Below are positions 32,503 to 39,590 of a stretch of DNA of 41,914 nucleotides, one piece after another. The first letter of the stretch is position 1. Each line of letters opens with the position of its first letter. The translations under genes and the position numbers were made by a program. Where the stretch lies: assembly GCF_004362055.1 (NCBI RefSeq), contig NZ_SNXB01000019.1, forward strand, positions 1 through 41,914. The letters are read 5' to 3'. The notes beneath the pieces are model-generated. The model saw nothing but the letters and a program-made list of their open reading frames with translations, had not been told where the DNA came from and made no database searches. The stretch is from Flavobacterium sp. 245 (GTDB lineage: Bacteria > Bacteroidota > Bacteroidia > Flavobacteriales > Flavobacteriaceae).

Positions 32503-34290
32503 TTAAATAGGAAAGGTGAAACTTAATTTAAACCCATTGTCAGAATTTTTATCAAAAGTAATAGTTCCATTTATAGTTTTTATACGGCTTTCCACATTTT
32601 GGAGTCCATTTTTTAAAATAAAGTCATTATTCTTTGCTCCAATGCCATTATCCGCATATGTTACGATAATATTTTTTTTATTTATTTTGAAAGTTGTACT
32701 TACCAAAGTTGCCTGACTATGTTTTTTCATGTTTAAGAATAGTTCCTGAAGCACTCTGTAAAGTATAATTTTTTTGTTTTTATCAATTTCATTCCAGCGC
32801 ACAGCATCAAAACCTTGCATTATAATATTTACTTTATCTGTTTTGTATCCTGAAATCATTTCTTTTAATTCAGAAATGTAATTTTCGTCAGTAAGAATAA
32901 AACTGTTTTCTTTTGAAATATTTCTGGTCTTTGAATATATGTTTTCCAGATTATTTAAAAGTTGCTCTTTATTTTCATTTTGTTCCAGATTTCCTTTTCT
33001 GATCAGCGTTAAGGTTTGATACAAATCGTTGGCAAGTTCGGCATCTAGTTTTTTTGAAATTCTTGCTTCACTTTTATAAATTGCTTCATTTTTTTCTTTT
33101 TTGCTTTTTCTAGAAAGACGGAAAAATAGGAATAAGAGTGCTGAAAGTACAAACACTATGGAAATGTACAAAACAATATTTCGGTTTTTCTGTCTTTCTA
33201 ATTGCAGTTCTTTTTCTGCTTTTTGAGTTTTTAGTTCTAAATTTTCTTCTTTGTTTTTCTTTGAATTATATATAGCATCAGCAAATTGATTTTTTGCTTT
33301 TTTTCTGCTTACAATTAGACTATCGACTTTTCTAATATAAATCTTCCAGTATTTTTTTGAATTTTTGGCATTATCAGCTTCGATTAGATTAGCTAACATG
33401 TTGATTTCATTTGTTACCGATTTTGCTCTTTTAGCACAATTATAAGCTTTCTCTGCATTAAGCTTTTTTAGTTCTGGATTGTTGTATTTTGAATAATATA
33501 AATAAAAAGCATAATAGTTGCCAATTAGTTCATAATCATCTTTTAATGTGAGAGTTAATTTTAAACTTTCGTCGAAGCACTTGAATGCTAATTCTTTATG
33601 ATTTCCAAGACGTAAGTAAGAAAGACCTAAATTATATAATATGGCAGCGCGCTGAACATCTGTATTTGACGGGGTTATTTTATCTGCAATTTTATACCGA
33701 GCTATTGGTTCTAGTAAATTTATCGCCTCTTGATATTTTTTTTGATGCATATAGACAAATGCAATTTCAGATAATATTCGTGATTTTCTAAAGGTAGAGA
33801 CTGCTTTTTTTAGTGCTTTTTTATGATAGTATAGTGCCTTTTCGTAATCATACGTGTACAAATAGTTATAAGCCATGAATGTATAAACGTTCACAGGATA
33901 CTTTGTATTGGTTGTTTTATCTAAGTAGGGGAATGCTTTTATAAGTGTAGTTTCTGCTTCATAATAATCGCCATTTTGTTGCAGGATTTCTACCATATTG
34001 CTTAATGTACCAACATAATCATCTGCATAATCTTCTTTTGGATCACATAATAATTGTGTTTTATTAAAATAAAAAAGCGCGCTGTCATTTTTTCCAGAAT
34101 CCCAAAAAGCATTTGCTTTTTGCTGCATTTGTTTTATTTCGGCTGAACGATCTTTTAGGATATATTTTATTTGCAGATTTTTTGATGCACAAAACTGTAT
34201 TGAAAAAACTATTGCCAAAATAATACAAAAGATTAGCAAGCAAAAAGCGATGTAGTTATTTCGGAAAAAGCGAATTAGGTTCTTAATCAT
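32503..34290 (-). CDS. TPR sensor kinase-like protein lacking the phosphoacceptor histidine
   Basis: 595 residues. An N-terminal membrane anchor (about 10-33) is followed by five or six TPR units (90-300), a coiled coil, a second helix (about 374-392), and a HisKA_3-HATPase region. The HATPase is intact: N-box ELFLNMKKHSQA, G1 YADNGIGA, and GLQNVESRI. However the dimerisation helix reads RISKKLDAELANDLY where the paralog next door reads RISKKLHDELANDIY, so His is replaced by Asp. It overlaps the upstream kinase gene by 4 bp, so the two are translationally coupled. It may bind ATP and pair with the active kinase but cannot phosphorylate itself in the canonical way. Confidence 0.88.
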   Translation of the reverse strand: MIKNLIRFFRNNYIAFCLLIFCIILAIVFSIQFCASKNLQIKYILKDRSAEIKQMQQKANAFWDSGKNDSALFYFNKTQLLCDPKEDYADDYVGTLSNMVEILQQNGDYYEAETTLIKAFPYLDKTTNTKYPVNVYTFMAYNYLYTYDYEKALYYHKKALKKAVSTFRKSRILSEIAFVYMHQKKYQEAINLLEPIARYKIADKITPSNTDVQRAAILYNLGLSYLRLGNHKELAFKCFDESLKLTLTLKDDYELIGNYYAFYLYYSKYNNPELKKLNAEKAYNCAKRAKSVTNEINMLANLIEADNAKNSKKYWKIYIRKVDSLIVSRKKAKNQFADAIYNSKKNKEENLELKTQKAEKELQLERQKNRNIVLYISIVFVLSALLFLFFRLSRKSKKEKNEAIYKSEARISKKLDAELANDLYQTLTLIRKGNLEQNENKEQLLNNLENIYSKTRNISKENSFILTDENYISELKEMISGYKTDKVNIIMQGFDAVRWNEIDKNKKIILYRVLQELFLNMKKHSQATLVSTTFKINKKNIIVTYADNGIGAKNNDFILKNGLQNVESRIKTINGTITFDKNSDNGFKLSFTFPI

Positions 34291-36011
34291 AATATTGGAA
34301 ATTTAATTAAAACCTTAAAACCTTTTCCTAATTCTGAATAGATGTCAATTTCACCTTTAATATTGTGAATTCGATTCTCCATATTATGCAGACCATTTTT
34401 TAATACCATTTTAGTGGCATCGATTCCTTTTCCGTTATCCGAATAATTGATTAAAATGGTATTGTCTTTTTCTTTAAAAGTTATTGCAACTAAACTGGCA
34501 TCACTATGTTTTTTCATATTTACAAGTAATTCCTGAATGGCTCTGAAAACCGATATTTTTTTAATTTTATCAACTTTATTCCATGAAATTGTGTCCAAAC
34601 CATTTAATAACAGATTTACATTAGAAGTATTAAATCTGGATATCATCTCTTTAAGTTGGACAGCATAATCTTGATTACTTAAAAATGGATTGTTTTCTCT
34701 GGAAATATTCCTTGTTCGGGAATAAATATTATCTAGTTTCTTTAATAAGTGATCATTATTTTCTTCAATAGAAAGATTTCTATTTTCAACAAATGCCAGG
34801 GCGTGATAAATATCATTAGCTAATTCGTCATGTAATTTTTTTGAAATTCGAGTTTCACTTTGATAAGTTGCTTCAATTTTTTGACGATGCGCTTTTGCTG
34901 TCAAATAAAAATAAAGAAAGATAATCAGGCACAATGCTATGATGATTATGGCATATGAAATAATGTTTCTTCTTTCTTGTTTTTCTATTTGAAGATCATT
35001 TTTAATTTTTTGAGCCTTTAGTTTTAAGTTCTCATTTTTTTCTTTTTTTGTATCATACTTGATTTTTGCAAAGTTGTTTTTTGCTCTTTGTCTGACTTCA
35101 TAAATACTGTCTCCTAATTTTATATAAATAAGCGAGTTTTTTTTTGCTTCTGTATCTGAACTATTTTTAATAATGAATTTCAGAGCCAGTAAACAATCAT
35201 CAATATTGCCAGCTGAAGTATGATTTTCGTAACTTAATTTTGCATACTTCATTGAGAGAACAGCATTATCCTTTTCATAATAGTTAGCAAGATTATAATA
35301 AGTTCGCCCCAGACCATCGTGATCTTTTACTTTGGCCTTTATTTCAATACTCTTTTGAAAATAAGACAGCGCTCTTGGGTCTTTAAGTTTGTAATAGCAA
35401 TACCCTATATAATCGAGTATTTTTGAATAATATGTTGGTTTTTGCTGTATGATTTTCTCTTTAGCTATTGAAAGAAAAATCGGCAGCGCCTTGTTGAATT
35501 TTTGCTGTTTTATATGAATAACAGCATTATTGTTTTTTGCCTCAAGTATATTAATTCGGTCATTTTTTAAAGTAAATGCTTTTGAATAATAGTAAATAGC
35601 ATTTGGGTAGTCATAAGTATAATAATAATTTCTGCCTAGAACGCTATAGATATTCCATACGTATTCTGAACCCTTAATTTTATTTAAAAAAGGAAATGTT
35701 TCAGTTGCAGTTAAAGTGCTTCCAATAAAATCTTCATGGTCTTGTTGAATTTCGGCCATGTAATACATGCAGTAAACATAATTTTTAGGATCCTCATTTG
35801 GGTTGCAGTTTGCCCTCGCTTCGTTGTAAAGATAAAATGCACTATCTGGCTGTTTATTCTTGTAAAATAAATCAGCAGCATTTATTATCTTTTCTATTTT
35901 GTCTTTGTTATTTGTAATCTTCTCTGGACTATTTTTTTTCTTCTGACAGCCAAATAGTGAAAGCAGAATTAATAAAATAGGCAACGAAAATTGTATTCTT
36001 TTTGAAACCAT
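34287..36011 (-). CDS. TPR sensor histidine kinase, lipoprotein type
   Basis: 574 residues from the ATG at 36011; that start places a good lipoprotein signal (LLILLSLFGC, Cys about residue 22) at the N-terminus, whereas the longer frame starting at 36101 would bury it. Four to six TPR units (about 60-300), a coiled coil, then a transmembrane helix (about 353-375, ISYAIIIIALCLIIFLYFYL) precede HisKA_3 (SKKLHDELANDIYH, phosphoacceptor His) and HATPase (ELLVNMKKHSDAS, YSDNGKGID, GLHNMENRI). A periplasmic TPR sensor is expected to detect a partner protein. A promoter sits just upstream (36016-36043). Confidence 0.9.
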   Translation of the reverse strand: MVSKRIQFSLPILLILLSLFGCQKKKNSPEKITNNKDKIEKIINAADLFYKNKQPDSAFYLYNEARANCNPNEDPKNYVYCMYYMAEIQQDHEDFIGSTLTATETFPFLNKIKGSEYVWNIYSVLGRNYYYTYDYPNAIYYYSKAFTLKNDRINILEAKNNNAVIHIKQQKFNKALPIFLSIAKEKIIQQKPTYYSKILDYIGYCYYKLKDPRALSYFQKSIEIKAKVKDHDGLGRTYYNLANYYEKDNAVLSMKYAKLSYENHTSAGNIDDCLLALKFIIKNSSDTEAKKNSLIYIKLGDSIYEVRQRAKNNFAKIKYDTKKEKNENLKLKAQKIKNDLQIEKQERRNIISYAIIIIALCLIIFLYFYLTAKAHRQKIEATYQSETRISKKLHDELANDIYHALAFVENRNLSIEENNDHLLKKLDNIYSRTRNISRENNPFLSNQDYAVQLKEMISRFNTSNVNLLLNGLDTISWNKVDKIKKISVFRAIQELLVNMKKHSDASLVAITFKEKDNTILINYSDNGKGIDATKMVLKNGLHNMENRIHNIKGEIDIYSELGKGFKVLIKFPIL

Positions 36012-36015
36012 GCGC

Positions 36016-36043
36016 CAAAAATAGAAAATTATATTTCTTACAA
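36016..36043 (-). promoter_or_regulatory. Promoter of the TPR kinase operon
   Basis: On the minus strand TTG (36041-36043), a 17-bp spacer and TATTTTTG (36016-36023) fit the consensus. The -7 element ends only 4 bp before the ATG, so transcription would start at or next to the start codon, implying a leaderless or nearly leaderless message. Confidence 0.55.
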
Positions 36044-36118
36044 CCACGTATAAATACGGTATTTTGTTTTTAACGTAAAAAAATAAATTGCGAAATCTCA
36101 TTTACAAGCATATACAAG

Positions 36119-36142
36119 CAAACCCTCGCATAGGAGGGTTTG
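36119..36142. other. Stem-loop after the AhpD-like gene
   Basis: CAAACCCTC (36119-36127) and GAGGGTTTG (36134-36142) form a perfect 9-bp stem with a 6-nt loop, 38 bp beyond the AhpD-like stop. No T-run follows on the minus strand, so terminator function is uncertain. Confidence 0.5.
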
Positions 36143-36179
36143 TAGCTGTGAATTTGTTGTAAAATTTATCTTTATAAAA

Positions 36180-36614
36180 TTATTGAGCTCTTAATCCTGT
36201 TGCAATTCCTATTCTGTTCCACGCATTAATCGTGATAATAGCTAAAATGATTTCAGCTAAATATTTTTCATCAAATATTCGGGCAGCGTTTTGATATACT
36301 TCTTCAGATACATGATTGCTTATTAATGTAATTTCTTCAGTCAAAGCTAAGATTGCTTTTTCTTCTTCAGAATAAAAGTCGGCTTCTCTCCACGCACTTA
36401 ATAGATATATTCGCTGCTCAGATACGCCATGTTTTCTTGCATCTGCTGTATGCATGTTAATACAATAGGCACAGCCGTTTATTTGTGAAGCACGAATTTT
36501 AATTAGTTCTTTATGTACGGGAGTTAATGAAGTTGTAGCCATGTATTTTTCTAAACCTAACATGGCTTGATAAGCTTCTGGGGCAACAGTTGGGATAACA
36601 ATTCTTGGTTTCAT
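36180..36614 (-). CDS. AhpD-like alkylhydroperoxidase (carboxymuconolactone decarboxylase family)
   Basis: 144 residues. The conserved catalytic motif CAYCINMH (C48, C51, H55) sits in the helical core, as in AhpD-type peroxidase partners. The C-terminal stretch AIITINAWNRIGIATGLRAQ is typical of the family. It probably reduces peroxides or serves as a redox partner in the cytoplasm. The Crp-like regulator upstream is a common neighbour, suggesting regulation together. Confidence 0.9.
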   Translation of the reverse strand: MKPRIVIPTVAPEAYQAMLGLEKYMATTSLTPVHKELIKIRASQINGCAYCINMHTADARKHGVSEQRIYLLSAWREADFYSEEEKAILALTEEITLISNHVSEEVYQNAARIFDEKYLAEIILAIITINAWNRIGIATGLRAQ

Positions 36615-36692
36615 TTCTATATGTTTTAAAAGTTTGATACAAAGTTCATTTATATCGGCATTAAAAAACTTGAACTACTTCAAGAAATTCGT

Positions 36693-37265
36693 TTAGATTT
36701 TTCCAGCTCTGATTTTACTCATGAATTCAGCTGAAAAATCTAAGTAAGAAGCAATCATATATTGTGGAACACGCTGTACAAATTCTGGAAAATGATCGTT
36801 AAAATGATGATATCTTTCTTCGGCTGACATTGTAAATAAGAATTTAATCCTCATTTGCATGGCGCCAAACGACTTTTGCGAAACAATTCTAAAGTATCGT
36901 TCCAGACTCGGAATTTCAATTAAAAGTGCTTCCAATACAGTTTTGTCAATTGCGATAACATCTGTGCTTTCTACTGCTTGTAAATAAAAACTGGACGGAA
37001 CATGATTATGATAGCTCAAATAATCCGTAATCCACCAATTTTCAATACCAAATTGCAAAGTCTGTTCTGCTCCTTTAGAATTGATGATGTATTGTCTCAT
37101 ACAGCCTTTAACTACAAAGTAAATAGTATTGCAGATTTGACCTTCTTTCAATACATGTTCTTTCTTTTTTATTTTTGAAAGCTCCAGGCATGATTCTAAT
37201 TTGTCAATATCTGAAGGTTCGAGATTGATAAATTTTGCAATATGATCAAAAAGCTGTTGGTACAT
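36693..37265 (-). CDS. Crp/Fnr-family transcriptional regulator
   Basis: 190 residues from the ATG at 37265. The N-terminal cyclic-nucleotide-binding-like domain spans about 20-130 (HVLKEGQICNTIYFVVKG). A C-terminal helix-turn-helix ends the protein (VPQYMIASYLDFSAEFMSKI). A longer frame starting at 37334 would include the -7 element (TAACTTTG, 37286-37293), so the shorter start is chosen. The ligand is unknown; the AhpD-like gene downstream is a likely target. Confidence 0.85.
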   Translation of the reverse strand: MYQQLFDHIAKFINLEPSDIDKLESCLELSKIKKKEHVLKEGQICNTIYFVVKGCMRQYIINSKGAEQTLQFGIENWWITDYLSYHNHVPSSFYLQAVESTDVIAIDKTVLEALLIEIPSLERYFRIVSQKSFGAMQMRIKFLFTMSAEERYHHFNDHFPEFVQRVPQYMIASYLDFSAEFMSKIRAGKI

Positions 37266-37285
37266 AAGACTGGTCTGGTTTTGTA

Positions 37286-37293
37286 CAAAGTTA
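37286..37293 (-). promoter_or_regulatory. -7 element of the Crp-like gene
   Basis: TAACTTTG on the minus strand fits TAnnTTTG, 20 bp before the chosen ATG at 37265. It supports that start over the longer frame. Confidence 0.5.
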
Positions 37294-37340
37294 CTTTTAA
37301 AATTTTGTTTCCGATATAAAATTACAGAGGACAAAATAAT

Positions 37341-38156
37341 TTAATTATAGAAATTTATTTGAAATTTACTATTAACTATTACACCGCTAGAAACAGCGGC
37401 TTTCCAGTTGGCGTTTTCAATAAACGCCCTAAGCTGACTAACAATTGAATCGCTGAATTTTGTATTCTCAGGATTTGTGAAGTTAATTTCGATATTGATA
37501 TCTGAGATTTTTGAATCTCTTTTAATAATGAAGTTTGTCTTAGCAAAAAAATCTCTTTGATTTATACTTTTGATAAATCCACTTGGGAACCTAAAAACTG
37601 TAAAGAAATCTTTTAGGATTTGCTTTTTTTGATCTAAGAACTCTGTTGCATTTGGATATATCATGCAATAATTATCTACCCCATTCGGATATTCAAAAGG
37701 TGTTTCTATTCTGCTTATTACATATAAACTATCAGCGGTCCTTTCAATTTGTTTTGTAAAGTTATGTCCATATTTTAGATTTAATAACTCGTTTGAGGCT
37801 TTGTAATAGCAATTTGTTACTGCTGGGTAACTTTCTACTTTATTGCCAATTCGGTATAATGAAAATTCGACCTCAGGAGAATAACAAAATTCAATTTGCT
37901 TTTCTTTGAGCAATTTTTTTAAATAGGGATGATGTCTTTTATAATCACTGTCAAGATATCCTTCAGGTTCGATATAATAAAAAATTTCTTCAAATTTGAA
38001 ATCCATTTTTGCTCTTTCAATTTCAGAAAGACAGTTAGAATCTCGTTTGTCAATTACACCAATTATTGTGCTAATGGAATTCCTGTCCAAATTTTTCTCC
38101 TGTGATCTGGCTACTAGGATTTGCATTATGAATAAAGTCAAAAATAGTCTTTTCAT
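37341..38156 (-). CDS. Uncharacterised secreted protein
   Basis: 271 residues with a signal peptide (MKRLFLTLFIMQILVARS). No recognised domain. The rest is mostly charged with scattered aromatics (EEIFYYIEPEGYLDSDYKRH, RIETPFEYPNGVDNYCMIYP). The C-terminal ~75 residues (SDINIEINFTNPENTKFSDS onward) could fold into a strand-rich TonB-C-like domain, but I cannot confirm that. It is single-gene, directly after the terminator of the rplT operon. Confidence 0.7.
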   Translation of the reverse strand: MKRLFLTLFIMQILVARSQEKNLDRNSISTIIGVIDKRDSNCLSEIERAKMDFKFEEIFYYIEPEGYLDSDYKRHHPYLKKLLKEKQIEFCYSPEVEFSLYRIGNKVESYPAVTNCYYKASNELLNLKYGHNFTKQIERTADSLYVISRIETPFEYPNGVDNYCMIYPNATEFLDQKKQILKDFFTVFRFPSGFIKSINQRDFFAKTNFIIKRDSKISDINIEINFTNPENTKFSDSIVSQLRAFIENANWKAAVSSGVIVNSKFQINFYN

Positions 38157-38189
38157 TAAAAATCAGGTTTAGTGAAAATGCAAAAAACA

Positions 38190-38217
38190 AAAAACCATTC
38201 GTTAACGAATGGTTTTT
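38190..38217. terminator. Terminator of the thrS-infC-rpmI-rplT operon
   Basis: A perfect 12-bp stem AAAAACCATTCG (38190-38201) and CGAATGGTTTTT (38206-38217) with a TTAA loop and T-run on the minus strand after the rplT stop. A-run and T-run make it bidirectional. Confidence 0.85.
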
Positions 38218-38257
38218 CTATGATAAGTAAGTAATCTAAATTGAGTTTATAAAACGT

Positions 38258-38602
38258 TTATTTTACTTTATTAAGTATTGCTTTGAAAGCTTCAGGGTGG
38301 TTCATAGCTAAATCTGCAAGAACTTTACGGTTCAATTCGATTCCATTAGCTTTTACTTTCCCCATGAATTGAGAATAAGACATTCCTTCCAATCTAGCTC
38401 CAGCGTTGATACGTTGAATCCATAAAGCACGGAAATTTCTTTTGTTTTGTTTTCTATCGCGGTAAGCGTAGCACATTGCTTTCTCTACTGCATTCTTAGC
38501 AACTGTCCAAACGTTTTTACGTCTACCAAAGAAACCTTTGGCTTGCTTCATTATTTTTTTTCTTCTTGCTCTTTTAGCAACTGAATTTACCGATCTTGGC
38601 AT
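38258..38602 (-). CDS. rplT: 50S ribosomal protein L20
   Basis: 114 residues, normal for L20, a primary 23S rRNA-binding protein required early in 50S assembly. Characteristic stretches are NSVAKRARRKKIMKQAKGFFGRRKN, split around residues 5-29, and the C-terminal ALWIQRINAGARLEGMSYSQF, about 64-84. Last gene of the operon. The 101-bp spacer before it has no clear terminator and could host an L20-type autoregulatory structure; I see only a modest stem. Confidence 0.97.
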   Translation of the reverse strand: MPRSVNSVAKRARRKKIMKQAKGFFGRRKNVWTVAKNAVEKAMCYAYRDRKQNKRNFRALWIQRINAGARLEGMSYSQFMGKVKANGIELNRKVLADLAMNHPEAFKAILNKVK

Positions 38603-38703
38603 AATTTTAATGTGTTTTTGTAGCAGGCGCCCTGAATTGAATCAAAGGAACTTGAAAGCCATACTCCAAGGTTATATAAATGATTTTTTAACCTAAAGAA
38701 TTA

Positions 38704-38901
38704 TTAGATAATTCTTAATTGTTGTTTGATGCTTTTCATATCTGTTGAGTGAACTAGCGCTGAGTGTGTCAAAGCTAATTTACGTTTTTTAGATTTTTTA
38801 GTCAAGATGTGACTTTTAAAAGCATGCTTTCTTTTAATCTTTCCAGAGCCAGTAACTTTAAAACGTTTCTTAGCGCTAGATTTTGTTTTCATTTTAGGCA
38901 T
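38704..38901 (-). CDS. rpmI: 50S ribosomal protein L35
   Basis: 65 residues, basic, with the family start PKMKTKSSAKKRFKVTGSGK and the KRKHAFKSHILTKKSKKRKL stretch. Member of the 50S subunit. It lies between infC and rplT as in most bacteria, 115 bp after infC. Confidence 0.97.
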   Translation of the reverse strand: MPKMKTKSSAKKRFKVTGSGKIKRKHAFKSHILTKKSKKRKLALTHSALVHSTDMKSIKQQLRII

Positions 38902-38942
38902 TTTTCCTAGTGTTTTAATTTATTCTTACTTACTTATATCTT

Positions 38943-39017
38943 AGTCTGAAAGTTTAAAAGTATAAAGTTTGAAAGTCTGCTTTGACTTTTGACTTTATGA
39001 CTTTCGGCTTTACGACT
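38943..39017. repeat. AAAGTC-type repeat hairpin in the infC-rpmI spacer
   Basis: Several AAAGT/AAAGTC units (38948-38980) face GACTTT units (38985-39005), giving an imperfect long hairpin. Such repeats recur in the gaps of this window. In this position it may attenuate or protect the message between infC and rpmI; that is inference. Confidence 0.6.
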
Positions 39018-39574
39018 TATTTCTTTTTCTTCGGAGCAATGAACATAATCATTCTCTTTCCTTCCAAAACTGGCATCGCTTCAACTTTACCATGTTCTTC
39101 TAAATCTGTAGCCAAACGTAGTAATAAAATCTGTCCTTGATCTTTATAAATGATTGAACGTCCTTTAAAGAATACGAAAGCTTTTAATTTAGCTCCTTCT
39201 TTAAGGAATTTTTCAGCGTTCTTTCTTTTAAATTCATAATCATGCTCATCTGTCTGAGGACCAAAACGAATTTCTTTTACTACAACTTGCGTTGATTTAG
39301 CTTTTAAAGCTTTGTCACGTTTCTTTTGTTCGTAAACAAATTTCTTGTAGTCCATGATTTTGCAAACCGGCGGTTCAGCATTTGGTGAAATTTCAACCAA
39401 ATCCAATTCGAACTGATCTGCTAAGCGTAAAGCTTCTGCAAGCTTAAATACACCTGGTTCGATGTTTTCGCCTACTAGTCTTACTTCTTGTACACCACGA
39501 ATATTGTTGTTTATTCTGTGTGCATCTTTTTTTTCTACGCGAGGTTGAAAACCTCTGTTGCTTCTTATTGCTAT
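39017..39574 (-). CDS. infC: Translation initiation factor IF-3, with ATA start codon
   Basis: 185 residues. The minus strand reads ATA at 39574, giving (M)AIRSNRGFQPRVEKKDAHR, the expected start of IF-3, with no ATG, GTG or TTG nearby in frame. Landmarks are RLADQFELDLVEISPNAEP, ICKIMDYKKF-like VCKIMDYKKFVYEQKKRDK and VVVKEIRFGPQTDEHDYEFK; the tail is VLEGKRMIMFIAPKKKK. IF-3 dissociates subunits and checks start codons. In E. coli infC uses AUU and is autoregulated by it; ATA here should have the same effect. It starts 17 bp after the thrS stop. Confidence 0.95.
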   Translation of the reverse strand: MAIRSNRGFQPRVEKKDAHRINNNIRGVQEVRLVGENIEPGVFKLAEALRLADQFELDLVEISPNAEPPVCKIMDYKKFVYEQKKRDKALKAKSTQVVVKEIRFGPQTDEHDYEFKRKNAEKFLKEGAKLKAFVFFKGRSIIYKDQGQILLLRLATDLEEHGKVEAMPVLEGKRMIMFIAPKKKK

Positions 39575-39590
39575 GACTTTATAATTTAAG

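Noticed and set aside
34287..36101. Longer start for the first TPR kinase at 36101
   Set aside because: It would bury the lipoprotein signal and include the promoter at 36016-36043 in the coding region.
38603..38703. L20-type autoregulatory leader before rplT
   Set aside because: I see only a short CTTG/CAAG stem and no match to a known leader, so it is not listed as a feature.
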